64,000 nucleotides of DNA from the NCBI GenBank assembly GCA_026874595.1, contig CM049307.1:77538643-77602642 (forward strand). The letters are read 5' to 3'. How positions within the stretch are numbered: the stretch's first letter is position 1; each line of letters opens with the position of its first letter. Below the pieces are notes generated by a model. It saw nothing but the letters and a program-made list of their open reading frames with translations. It was not told where the DNA came from and did no database searches. A program made the position numbers and the translations under genes. This document shows, piece after piece, positions 24,288 to 35,566 of the stretch. This DNA is from Sipunculus nudus. Taxonomy: Eukaryota > Annelida > Sipuncula > Golfingiida > Sipunculidae.

Positions 24288-26290
24288 GATGACGTAATAT
24301 TATTACATTTGGTTCTCATGAAAGTTGTTGAACGCCTCTGAGTTCTTTCCTGGCACAATATTACGTCTGATAAGAGTCCTGGTAAGATCTAAAAAATACA
24401 TTGTAAGTCCATTTGCAAACTTTTTGAAAATAATGGGTTTATCTCCGAAATAAGTTTGATTGGTCATTTGATACAAACAGATAGTTGTTGCAAGAAGGCA
24501 GTTACCTTGGTAACAAAAGTCGACATTTTTATATATGTAAGAATATACTTACCGATTTTCCGAAATTTGTATATAAACGCTGTTGTGCGTCAAAGAAGAT
24601 TTGTAAATTGTCTTGATATAGTTTCGATGAACCACTGGCGATCGTGTGCCTATAAAACTGACAGACAACGTTATATTAACATTCCATCTGGGAACGTGTT
24701 TGAATATCCATATAGAGCTTTGGCTAACAAATACTGACTTTCACACAAACGTTGTAATCAATGCGTTCCGTATCATTTCACTAAATGTGAATTAATTTGC
24801 ATTATCCGTGAAACCAAAACTAGTGTCAACAAAAATAATTGTTCATTAAACGTTGGTGATAGCCAGTTTGTTGGTTCGTTTCTCCTCTAGATCTGGGGAC
24901 ACGGTCTTAGCTTCGGAAAAGAGACAACACTTCAATAACAGCAGGCTGGCGTATTTGTTTGTAGCTGGTAGCTGCCAGCCGGACCTGCAGCCCCGGATCC
25001 AGTGCATGTGGTGGTGGGCCACAACCTTATCTGTGGTGAGAGTTATTAATGATATTTCACGTGTTGTTAAGCTGCACGTTGAAGCAGCAGTTTCCAGCTG
25101 TATGTATACAAATGATCTACTCACAGTAATTAGTGCTGTTAATGAGATAAGTGAGTGAATGTCAATATTTTACAAGCCACAGTTATGTAAGTTTATGCCT
25201 GTATAGACAGCCAGTTCAGATAAAGTTCCTACATACTGCAATTAACGTCAGGGCTTTGTGTTTTTACTGTCTGTTACACAGACAAGAGAGATAAGGGATA
25301 CAGAAATAAGGCATCTTTGTTCGTTAATCTTCATTTGTCAGTCTCAGCAACTGTACAAAGAACCGAAAGTTTACCAGAACTTGCGGGAATAGTTTGGAAA
25401 AAAACATAACTCACATGTATCATCAGATGAAATACAAGTTTGTTTTATTACATGATCTTCAGAAAATGAACGTATCGCACTATCACATATGAAAAGGGTT
25501 TATAACTGGTCTTTTATGGACAATTGACTGATGAACTGGAAATTTTCCGAGGGTAGGACGGATGATTAGTAATATTTACAGTCTCGAGAAGTTCAGCAGT
25601 GCCACATGTTTCATGTTGGTTACGATGAGCTCGCGAAACAATCGCAGCCGTTAATCCTGCTAATGGTATATGAAAGAGTTACGGGTAAGCCGCATTTTTA
25701 ATGTTTGTAATAAAAAACAACAGAATCGCATTACATCTCATTCTCAATCACAACAGTTGGAAAATTTCATTCTAACGAAATAAGAACTTAACTTAAAATA
25801 GGATCGACATATCATGGCGGATACAGAAATTCGAGAACGGAGGGGGGGGGGGGGGGAGGGGAGAGAGTGGAAGGTGCGCTTAAATATGTGTTGGTATTAA
25901 TATTTATAAAAACTAAGTGTTATATATATATAATAATTATAATTATTATTATACGTTATATATTCTAATGTATGAAAATATAGATTTTTTTATCTTCAAT
26001 TATGAACCATGGTTTTGTTAAGGTTCATTACAGGTACATGGGGAGGGTGTGTGGGAATATTTTGAATATGCAATGTAAAGAGGATATTTTGAGGCAATTA
26101 AAAAAAATTAAGGATTTTCTGTAGAGATGTTCAATATTAATTTTTATATTTCTTCAAAATTTTTTATATTTTTTCAACGTGTAAAAGTCAATGGCGCATA
26201 GGCGCATTTACGTTTATAATTTGAAGAATATTATTATTTTAGTTGTAATGCTCGGAGTAAATAACATAAATGATGAAGTCATATGTTAAA
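24288..26290. other. No gene recognised
   Basis: Complementary ORFs of about 90-100 codons at 24846-25158 are open on both strands without recognisable motifs; a repeat is more likely than a gene. Near 25815 a GCGGATAC motif is followed by a poly-G run, resembling the degraded MITE ends elsewhere. AT-rich microsatellites lie near 25920-25955. Confidence 0.4.
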
Positions 26291-26300
26291 CTTCGCATTT

Positions 26301-26431
26301 TACCAGGGCCCGTGGTCTCGATAGCACACAGGCCTCCTAACAGCACAGAACGCGAGTTCGAGTACCGGTATCGCCATTCAGAGGAGCCGTGAGATTGTTC
26401 ACAGTCGACCCCAACCAGGCCCTGGTACCAG

Positions 26432-26460
<29 letters not shown>
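26301..26460 (+). mobile_element. Possible tRNA-derived SINE with inverted ends and a poly-C tail
   Basis: Begins TACCAGGGCC (26301-26310), and the exact complement GGCCCTGGTA sits at 26418-26427. Between them are an A-box-like TGGTCTCGATAGC and a B-box-like GAGTTCGAGTACC at tRNA-like spacing. An uninterrupted C run of about 29 bases follows (26432-26460). The tRNA-like head suggests a SINE; the inverted ends are unusual for one. Confidence 0.4.
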
Positions 26461-26462
<2 letters not shown>

Positions 26463-27690
26463 CTACGACCCTGATCACAAAACAAGTCTTGAGTCCAGCA
26501 TCACGGGTTTATAGGCGTAACGGGTGCTATAGAGTTAAATTTCATGAAAATTGTACCGGAGCTCTAATTGAAAAGTAAATTACAGGTAACATTACACATG
26601 ACATAAAGGATCATATTAACTGTCGAATTGAAATAGTATTACATGCAAATTAACATGTAATTATGGGATCGCTCAGCAAAATAAAACTCATCGCTCGTTC
26701 ACGTACTTTGTCGAGAGCAAGTTACCGAAGTGTTATTGGCAGTTCTCACGGGGATAACATGTAAGATCTAACAATTTCATGTTCCCGGCGAACAAGCAGT
26801 TCGGTCGAGATCTGTATCTGAAGAATGTGAGCAATTTCTTTAAACCAATATAACTCCGAGATATTTGATTCAGGAACTGGATTAATATTCCTTACTCTGA
26901 CGGAGTAAACCTGAAAAGAAAAGCAATATATATATATATATTAGCTGCTCTCGTGGAAAATCCACGGCTCTGTCTGATGCATATTTTGTTATGAGCTTAT
27001 AGGAACTAAAAGACGCATATTTAAATCCTAATGTTTTTGCAGGAACTATTGTCACTTATATGTGTTTTGTCCCTTATATGTGTTTCAATTACATGAAATA
27101 AATATTACTTCTGCTAGAATTCTCCACGAACACCCTCCACCAAAATATCAACAAAGAAAAGTTATTCTATTCCATAAATAACACAAAAAATAAATTCTCG
27201 AAAGAGATGCGAGGCAGATACAGGGTGTACGAATTTTTAAGTGAGAAGTTATTTTCCCGATAAACAACATAGGTCCGACAGCTTCATTGCTCGGGAAATA
27301 TCGTAGATATAACGATTGCATAAAGAAGCATTCTACCGTGAAATTATATGAAAGATGCTTTGCATTAGATGAAGCTCAGGCGCCATCGTGAGTTGAGGGT
27401 ATAGTCTAAGGCATGTTAACAGGCACATGCGTTAATTGTATACACATGCATATGTTATGGAATTCTCTTGTACTCGAAACGTATTGCTACCAATGTGAAA
27501 AAGATAGGCCCAGACAAATATATTCCAACAGTATTGAATTTTTGGTTTAAGTACTGTAAATTGTCTTGTTATAAGCAGGTCCGATGAAAAATGGACAACT
27601 CTCCCAGATAAAAAGAAAGCAGGTTGATATATTTCGGTGAAAGCATTTAGCAAAGAAACCACTTCAGCCTTGGTTCGTTGCATTGTCTTT
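26461..27690. other. Gene-free AT-rich stretch
   Basis: Nothing beyond short AT runs and the minus-strand ORF 27432-27683, which has no recognisable content. Confidence 0.4.
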
Positions 27691-27699
27691 CAGCAAATT

Positions 27700-29256
27700 A
27701 ACGCATAATGTAATATACAGATTTTGCTGAAAATTTGTAGAGGGGTAGAGTAAAACTGCATCCGTAATCCATTACATTTTGTAGGTAATCGGAATCACCA
27801 TAATATATATTTTTCTTAAGTGCCATAATCACAATTCTACAAAGGAATAAATATATAGGGCTTTTCCTCTGTCCCCGAGTAGAAACCGCCCATTCGTATG
27901 CAGTTGTTCTGGCACTCGCCTGGGGAACCCGTGTTTCTGAACCATGACAATGTTTTACATGAAACGTGCACGTATGAACGAACGACTGATTAGTAGATTC
28001 TGGCAGGGGTTCCAAAGTACCCAAGAGATTTAGGTCGCTCAGAAGTGTGTGCAATCCCCCTCCCCCCCAACCCACGGGCTTCCTTTTGAAAAAAATCAAA
28101 CAACCCATAAATCGGCCGAGCTATTAAAACCATGGTTATCATGGAAAGATACTTCTGAATGTAAAGAAAATCAACAAACCTGTAAACCTATAAAACGGTG
28201 ATCGTGTAAAGGGTCCAGCTCTTTGTGTCCACTCAACGAAAAAGTGCTCCCTATAAAAAGATTCATGTGGACATGTGTTCCGCGCTTGAATTTAAAACCT
28301 TTAGTTCCTTTTGACAGAGTAAAATTCCTTAACAGATGATATAATGGAAATGGGGTTCAGTGAGGATTACAGGTCGCCTGCTGAAAAGCGTGACAAATGT
28401 TTTGCTGACATTTGTACAGGTTTAGGGTAAAGACATATCAATAGTCCATTTCATTTTGGAGGAAATAAGAATCACCACAATATATATTTTCTTATAAACC
28501 ATTATGACAAAGTGTCTCCGGAAGCCACACATTTGTTTTTATTTGTTCTGCCACTCGCAAGGTGAACTCGTGTTACTGAAGCATGACAGTGTTCACACAT
28601 AACACGCATACACGTGAACACATGACTGATATTAAAGGAGATTCTGGTTGAGGTCTGTACGCCCTGACTACAGATTCTAGTTTGTTATCAATTTAAAGAT
28701 GTCCTGGTGATATTTTTTCATGTTTTAACATCCCTACAGACAACGGATCTTAACAAATATATGTGAACCCCCCCCCCCCCCCGACCCCAGACCCATCCAA
28801 CCCGATTAATAATTAAGTTGTGGGGCTTCTTTTTGAAAAAAAAAAAAAAAAACCTTCATAAAACACATAACTTGGCCGAACTTTTGAAATCATGATTATC
28901 ATGGAAAGATATTTTTGAATGTATAAAAATCAACATACCTGTAACCCATAACAAATTTGTCAAACGGTGGTCTCATCACTGGTCTCAGTGCCCAGTATTG
29001 ACCAAACTGAAAAGCCCTCGGATTGAAAGCGGAGTCATGTGGTCTTTGGATTAAAATCCTTTACTTCCATTTGAGAGAGAAAATTCCTTGAGAGGCATTG
29101 CAATGGATATGGGGGATCAATGGGGATTATAGTGGACCCGCGTGACCGCGTATTGCATGGAAATGTCTTTTGGGAAGGACATGCGCACTGGCCACGTTCT
29201 TAACAGGCCAGTAAAAATCCCTAAGGCGTCTCCTGAAAAAGCGTCACAGGCGTTGA
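27700..29256. repeat. Diverged tandem duplication of about 0.7-0.8 kb
   Basis: Landmarks recur in the same order in 27700-28400 and 28401-29256: ATTTTGCTGA/TTTTGCTGACATTTG; AATCACCA.AATATATATTTT; CCACTCGC followed by GTGTT.CTGAA.CATGACA; a C-rich run; GGCTTC.TTTTGAAAA; CATGGTTATCATGGAAAGATA; AAATTCCTT; and finally a CTGAAAA.GCGT.AC motif at 28380 and 29232. The second copy has an extra segment near 29140-29220. No conserved reading frame was found, so it is probably non-coding or an old repeat. Confidence 0.75.
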
Positions 29257-29461
29257 GGACCTTGCAGCACAAAAGAAATAGGGGCACCTAATGGGGAAAT
29301 ATTAAAATTATTAATTATTCAGCGGAATAGGCCATAATCCCGCAAAATAAAATAAACTTGTCCTAGAAGAGCGCACCACCGATACGTCTGCCGAATTTGG
29401 AAAGCCAAATCAGAACGGAAACAGGTAAACCGTGGTCTAGAAAAAACCCAACTCCGTATTA

Positions 29462-29470
29462 ATTATATAG

Positions 29471-29533
<63 letters not shown>

Positions 29534-29537
29534 TATA

Positions 29538-29582
<45 letters not shown>
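29462..29582. repeat. Long (AT)n microsatellite
   Basis: About 120 bases of nearly pure AT dinucleotide with two small interruptions. Confidence 0.95.
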
Positions 29583-29583
<1 letters not shown>

Positions 29584-32310
29584 ATAATCAAGTATATCTG
29601 ATATATGATTTTTTTTCATCCCATGATCATCATCAATCACGCGATGATCCATATCTTGTTAAACTTGCTTTTTCAATTGATTAAAAAAATAAACCATGTT
29701 TACCTTTCAAACCTCTGTAAGTACTACCTATAAGAACACAAAGTTTATATGTGTAATCATTTTTATCAAATATATCAGTAAATATTAGCACATTAAATAT
29801 TATTTGGGTGCATTAAAAAAAGACTTTAGGGTGAAAAATTATATATTTGTCAAAGATCAAAATTGTAATATACACATTTGTAATGATTTATAAACAGGCA
29901 CAGATGTCAGATAAAACTTCAATTTATCTTCTGATATTTTAGAAGATATTCTAGTACGTTGTTGTCGTCATCAGCCGAGTTTACCTTGACCCTGAATGCA
30001 TACAGATGTACCAAGGCACCTGAAATTAACAAATAAGGCCTGGTAAGTTTCAGTGTCACAGCTGGTGTTTACCACTCAAATCATTCTGCTCGTTGGTGTT
30101 CATTTTTCTCTCTCTTTGGAACTATCTGTGTCATATATCATTATGCTTTTCCAGTTCAATGTAGTTGTGTGTGTGTTTGCATAATCTTACTTTAACTCAA
30201 TAAGCGTCGCTGAACACTCCTGTTTATCTTTGACTTTCATTCTACCAGGAAAAGACACGGTTAAACTTATCCCTGGCGAGTGTACTACTGCAAATTGACA
30301 TTTCTTAATTTTTAATTACCTGCAGACATGCCCGGTGAACACCACACACACCCGGGCACACAAAGCGGAATAGATAACTTACGACTGACATTAAAAAATT
30401 AACAAAAAGGGCTCCATGATTTTGGTATAAATGAAATCTGAAGACGAAATGAAGGTTACAGATACACTCAATGAGATACCACTCCGTATCACTGAGAAAT
30501 ATTAAAAAAATATATATCAAAAGTGCCCTTAAGATATCAAAAGTATACAGATTTGCTGAAGTGATATACCATCTTATACTTGCTTCCGCCAGAAGGGTAT
30601 GTGTTCATCCACGTTCGTGTGTGTGTTTGTGTGTGTTTGTTCAAAACATAACTCATGTAATTATAAACGGAATCTCATGAAGACTTAAGGGCATGTCAGG
30701 AATGGGCCATTGAAGAATTGACAAGATTGTGGTGGATCAGGCACATGATCCATATTCAGGAAATACATTGAGGATTATTCACAAATGTAGAGTGACTTAT
30801 GCACGGATGAATCAGGGAATATGGGCCAAATAAGTGAATGATTACACTCCTTGACAGAAGGTGGTCACATTTGAGCAAAGAAATGAGAATAATACACTGT
30901 ATTAGGTCATATATATAAACACTGCAGTGAGAAAATGTCTGGAAACATTAATATTTCGTATTTTCATAAACTATTAAAATCCTGTGGTCGCTCACTAGAA
31001 TCCTCTAATATTTTCTTGTTACGTTAGTATTACAGCTGTGACAGAAACCCAGAGACTTTCTCCGATTCATTTGCAGTCGATCATTCAAGATGGGGAACTT
31101 CCTGCTAAAAGATTCGGTTTAATTTTATCATACATAGGCAAGATTTTATGTTGCACATTTTGTATATGTAAAACTGAATTAATTAGGTCAGTACAGTATA
31201 CTGTGTTGTGCGTGCAATGAAAAGAGATTCATAAACGTTATAGGAAAAGAAGTATTGTGAACTGGTTAGTGTGTAAATCGTCAATATCAGACCAAGAGGG
31301 ATGCAGATTATCAGATTATGGTTGATAGTAATGTATGAATTGCAGTATTTAAAATATCTGGATGTAGTGGCGTAGGCCTAAACTGAAGAATAGTAAGTGT
31401 AGGTAGAGGGAGCGGGGGACAAAAATGAAAATTAATTAATAAAAACTGCGAAAAGGAATGAATAACATGAGAGATGTAAGAGCTCAAGGTGGGGGGGGGG
31501 GGGGGTGATCTTGGTTCATAAAAACGAATTCGGGGCCTGAAAAAAGGGACCCCCCCCCCCCCGGATCCGCTTCTATCATTGTTGTATACCGACATAAGAA
31601 ATCAGTGCCAAGGGATCGATAACACCTTGTGCTCACTTCTACTGACCCTACAAGTGGATCTGTCATACCCGGGTTTATTCACATGCACAATAGAACCTTA
31701 TCCCGTGCTGCATGGAGGTTGACCGAATTGTGAATGACAATTGACCTTGAATATTATTTATAGATCACAGAGGCGATAATGCTATAAGTAAAATGGACTT
31801 AACGCAAAAACTTTAAAGGATTCGAAACACGCTCTCTAAAATCTATAGTATACACCTCATGAAGGGCTAGGTCAACTCCGAATATGGATGACCTTGAAAC
31901 ATTTGTCAAGGTCCGAAAATGACGCGATAATGCTAAAAGACACTGCGCATGAAGGGGTATGCCTACAACAGACGGGGAACAAACCAGATCTGTACCCCAG
32001 ATCAACATTTTCTTGTCATATAATTATGTTGTTTATTTTTCAATTTCAGTGTCTTTGGTCTGAGTCAAGCATACGTCAGCACTTCTTTTCATAATATTAT
32101 AAAAAAAAACCCTGGACGCCAATCCGAGTGGGGGCGTCACAGCCACTGGTGGTGAAATTATACTTCTCTTAATCGAACTTTGCCATCCTATTATTTGTTA
32201 CGTCTGAGTTGAGGCTTTAAGTCCCCCCCCCCCCCCCGTCACACATCAAATAATAGTATTTTTCTAAAGCCCGGTGGTGCTGGATTCATCATGAGCATCA
32301 TGTATCATAT
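29583..32310. other. Mostly gene-free stretch
   Basis: Contains the repeat copy at 29985-30110, a GT-rich run near 30620-30640 and, at 31484-31575, poly-G and poly-C runs ending CGGATCCGCTTCT, a fragment related to the MITE at 7975-8191. No gene called. Confidence 0.4.
29985..30110 (+). repeat. Dispersed repeat with TTTCAGTGTCACAGCTG core, copy 3
   Basis: Reads CACCTGAAATTAACAAATAA, then GGTAAGTTTCAGTGTCACAG, then CTGGTGTTTACC, matching the copies near 9.7, 17.6 and 32.7 kb. Confidence 0.65.
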
Positions 32311-32322
32311 AAAATTGATTAA

Positions 32323-32621
32323 GGCCAAAAATATAAAAGGTAAGGTTCTCAGGCTCGACCCGTGTCAATTTAAACTCCCGCAAAATAAAATATGTTGATT
32401 TTGATCTTTCAAGAAGATAAAATATAACAATTGTGATAAGTTTTCCTTTCTATGTAGTACCTTTACCTGTTTAGAGAAAAAAAAAACGTTATAATCATGC
32501 TTTTCCCTAATGACATGACATTATTATCGAAACATATAAAAAAATGGAATAAAAAAAAAAAACGCCTACCCGCACAGATTTATGAAAAAAAAAATGTGCC
32601 TGAGAACCACGCTTTTTAGCC
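32323..32621. mobile_element. Tourist-like MITE, copy 3
   Basis: Left GGCCAAAAATATAAAAGGTA then GGTTCTCAGGC; right TGTGCCTGAGAACCACG.. ending AGCC. TTAA flanks both ends. The interior matches copy 1 (ATCTTTCAAGAAGATAAAAT; CATGCTTTTCCCTAATGA). No ORF. Confidence 0.78.
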
Positions 32622-32640
32622 TTAATAAAGACCATCGCAC

Positions 32641-32760
32641 GAGTGCATCCAGGTGCGTCAAGGTACTTGAAATTAACAAATCTCATCTTGTTAGTTTCAG
32701 TGTCACAGCTGTGTTTGATCAGTCAGGTCATTTATGATTTAGTGCTGGCGCAAAGGTGTT
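32641..32760 (+). repeat. Dispersed repeat with TTTCAGTGTCACAGCTG core, copy 4
   Basis: GTACTTGAAATTAACAAATC is followed by GTTAGTTTCAGTGTCACAGC. It begins only about 20 bases after the MITE copy at 32323-32621. Confidence 0.65.
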
Positions 32761-33038
32761 AATTTCACTTCGTTTGGTTATTCATTTAAGGCTTACGCCG
32801 CGGACAAGCCACACACGCTGTCATTCGATTGTGTACGATTCTCTCGATCTATCACTTCACGGCTCGTCCACCATTTTTCATTTTCAAACGATTTTAGCAG
32901 ATGAACACTTTTCCGAATTGATTAAATGTTTCCAGATAAATATTGCTTCATACTTTAATGCCACGGGAAATCATTCAGATCTGCATATGTAACATTAGGA
33001 GAGATAACAGGAAAGCGGCTAACTATGACAACACTAAA

Positions 33039-33285
33039 CCGGCTTCTGTGGCTCAGGGGTAGAGTGCAGGACTCAAAGCCTGGAGATTGTGGGTTCGAAT
33101 CTCAGCCGAGGCGGTTACGTTTTTCACGGTCGGCCCCCACCCAGGGTTAGCGCTCTGCAGGCATAATGGGATTGCAGTGCTCCACAAACGTGTATTATCC
33201 ATATGCGTCTTTTGGGGGTTCCTCGGTGTTATGACCCAGCAACGGGGATGATTACACACCCAGGACCCGCACGTGCGCTAGACAA
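33039..33285 (+). mobile_element. tRNA-derived SINE, well-preserved copy
   Basis: The head carries an A box (TGGCTCAGGGGTAGAGTG, about 33049-33066) and a canonical B box (GGTTCGAATC, 33092-33101), i.e. an internal RNA polymerase III promoter of tRNA type. The tRNA-unrelated body contains GGGGGTTCCTCGGTGTTATG and GACCCAGCAACGGGGATGAT, shared with the copy at 4715-4916. No clear poly-A tail or target duplication was identified. Confidence 0.8.
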
Positions 33286-33296
33286 TTCTTACACTT

Positions 33297-33560
33297 CTAA
33301 AGAAGCAACTGATTTTCACGCTGCCAGCTTTGACCGTTTATGATATATTTAGGCACATGATGGCGGTTCGTTGTCCGCTGAAAAAAAAAGTGCTCACTAT
33401 GTGACAAGCAGCCAATAAACAAACACTCGACAGGCATCCTGGCTCCGCCTTCAGCTGCGCTGCAAGCGCCGTTTGAAGACAGTTTACGGTCGAATTTTAA
33501 TTGCTCCCTCTGCATTCTCGCATCATCAACCATTTCGATTCTGACAGTATGACTGTGTTA
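33297..33560 (-). other. CpG-richer segment with CCAAT box and an open ORF
   Basis: A minus-strand ORF (ATG at 33533, 78 codons, starting MVDDARMQREQLKFDRK) overlaps a GC-richer segment that includes CCAAT at about 33411. It could be a first exon or promoter region of an unrecognised gene. No domain, no confirmed donor and no downstream exon found. Confidence 0.2.
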
Positions 33561-34140
33561 GCGTAGCCATGTATCTGTTGTGTGAACAACTGAAACCAGC
33601 TAGCGAGGTTTGCATACAGGCTTTGTTGTTACGTTTCGTTTGAATTACAGCTGACCGACCGGGCATCCTATGTGCCCAAGGCCCTGAGCAAACCACGTCT
33701 GCGGCAATTTTCTCTAAGCCTTTGGTCAGTTCAGACGGTTACCGGGGCGATCAGCTGTCACTCAAAACGAAATGAACATGATAGGCTCCGTGTATTCCTC
33801 GCTTTGCTGTGTCTTCCAGCACTAGGTCTCATCTGATTGGACAAAAATACAGTCCTCCCCTCTGATGTAGCAATTCAGGATACTAGGTCACAACAAATGC
33901 AATTAAAGAAAGGTGTGCACAGGAGATGAATGAAAGAGCAATTAGACTGAATAGATTTGCCATGTAACCAAGGCTAAGCAATTACAGTAAATCATGTTAA
34001 TACCTGGCAACTAAGCTCTGAAATTTAAAAACACAAAGTCCCAATTTACTTAAACACCTGCAACTTATATAATATATAATCATGATGAAATACAGAGAGT
34101 GAGAATTTTAGTAATAGACTGGCCCTTAGTACATTACAAA
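33561..34140. other. No gene recognised
   Basis: No ORF or repeat could be supported here. Confidence 0.4.
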
Positions 34141-34825
34141 TAGACCTTGGATCTCTCTATTTCATAATTGCGACTGGCTGCGCCACCTACAATATTTTTG
34201 CGTAGTGTCCATCTGTTCATTCGCCATATGTTCTTTTAATGGTTCTTCAATGTATTGGGTTAATATTGCATGCTCATGGATCCTCAACACCTAAATCCCG
34301 TAAACAAGACCGGTGGCGTCAATCCGTACATGTGCTTTTGGTGAAAATAGCTCATATCCCAGGAATGATTCAAGATATTGGTATGAAATTTGGCATGTCC
34401 ATACATTCTGGAAAGTTTTCTCATAAGCCAGACAGGTGGCGCCACCTACTTTCCTGATTTTGTAGAATAAACAAAAACACTTTTCTCACCAGTGATTTGC
34501 CGTATTGGCCTGAACTGGTGCATACCGATAGATCTTGGACTCCTCCATCTTGTACTCAAGACTAGTGGTGCCATCTGCAATAGTTTTCTTTGGCGTCTAT
34601 CCATAAATGATTTTTGGATGAAAATTGCTCATATTTTAGGAGTTGTTCAAGGTATTGGTCTGAAATTTAGCATGTCAATCCGTCTTGGAAAGTTTTCTCG
34701 TAAACCAGACATTTCTGAGGACTCTTCACAAAATTCATGATTTTTGGCACTCTGGCAATCATTTTGCTCATTGTTTAACATTCCTTGAATTCAAATGAGC
34801 GTCATGGCCCATAGGCCACTAGTTT
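34141..34825. repeat. Interspersed repeat with an internal duplication of about 280 bp
   Basis: A segment near 34335-34435 (AAAATAGCTCATAT.., GGTATGAAATTTGGCATGTC, GGAAAGTTTTCTC.TAA.CCAGACA) recurs diverged near 34617-34715. The palindrome GGTGGCGCCACC (34435-34446) is shared with the repeat at 1-549, and the end GAGCGTCATGGCCCATAGGC resembles a widespread bivalve repeat terminus (memory-based). Confidence 0.55.
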
Positions 34826-35523
34826 CTCTATGATGTTTGCTTATAGTTTTAATCAGATGTGATCGGAAGGGTATATGGGGACTCGGCCCAAACGTTTCCA
34901 AGACGCAAGAACAGGCTTGACGATGAGGTCTAAAATTTAAGTCTCTCATTTGTTTTAAATAACATTAGCTAGTTTATACATATATGTTTTAACCAGTAGG
35001 GCCAAAAGGGGCTGGATGGGCCAGGGGATCTTAAAGCCCATTACAATGCATGGAAGTGTAAATATTACTGTGTGATGCATGGTACACCATGATTACGGTA
35101 TAACAGAAAGGCAGATCTTATATTTAGTACAACAGACCCATCCATGGAAGAAATTAACTTAAATAAATATTTATTTGCATTCATTTAACATGATCCGGAG
35201 GGCCATAGAACGCCTAGTCTTTCATTCGGGAAGAACATGCCGTTTGTTTTCAATTTATTTTTTTATTCTGTTTTAAGTATACAGATCAGGTATAACATTT
35301 AGTTTAGTTGCTTTTGTTAAGTGTTCTTAATTAGAATTAAAAAAGGAACCAAATTTATTATTTTATTCTAGCTAAATATAAAACAATAAAGCGGAGAGGC
35401 CTCTTTCATTTATTTTATTATTTTTTTTTCTAATTTATCTGGATGCTTTTCTTTGTGTGTGCGTGGGTGGGTGGGGATCGCTTTCATTTTATTTAAAAAT
35501 CCCGTGCTCCTAAAATATTCATG

Positions 35524-35566
<43 letters not shown>

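Noticed and set aside
24846-25158. Complementary ORFs of 92 and 101 codons
   Set aside because: Both strands are open without motifs or splice context; could be a repeat but not supportable as a gene.
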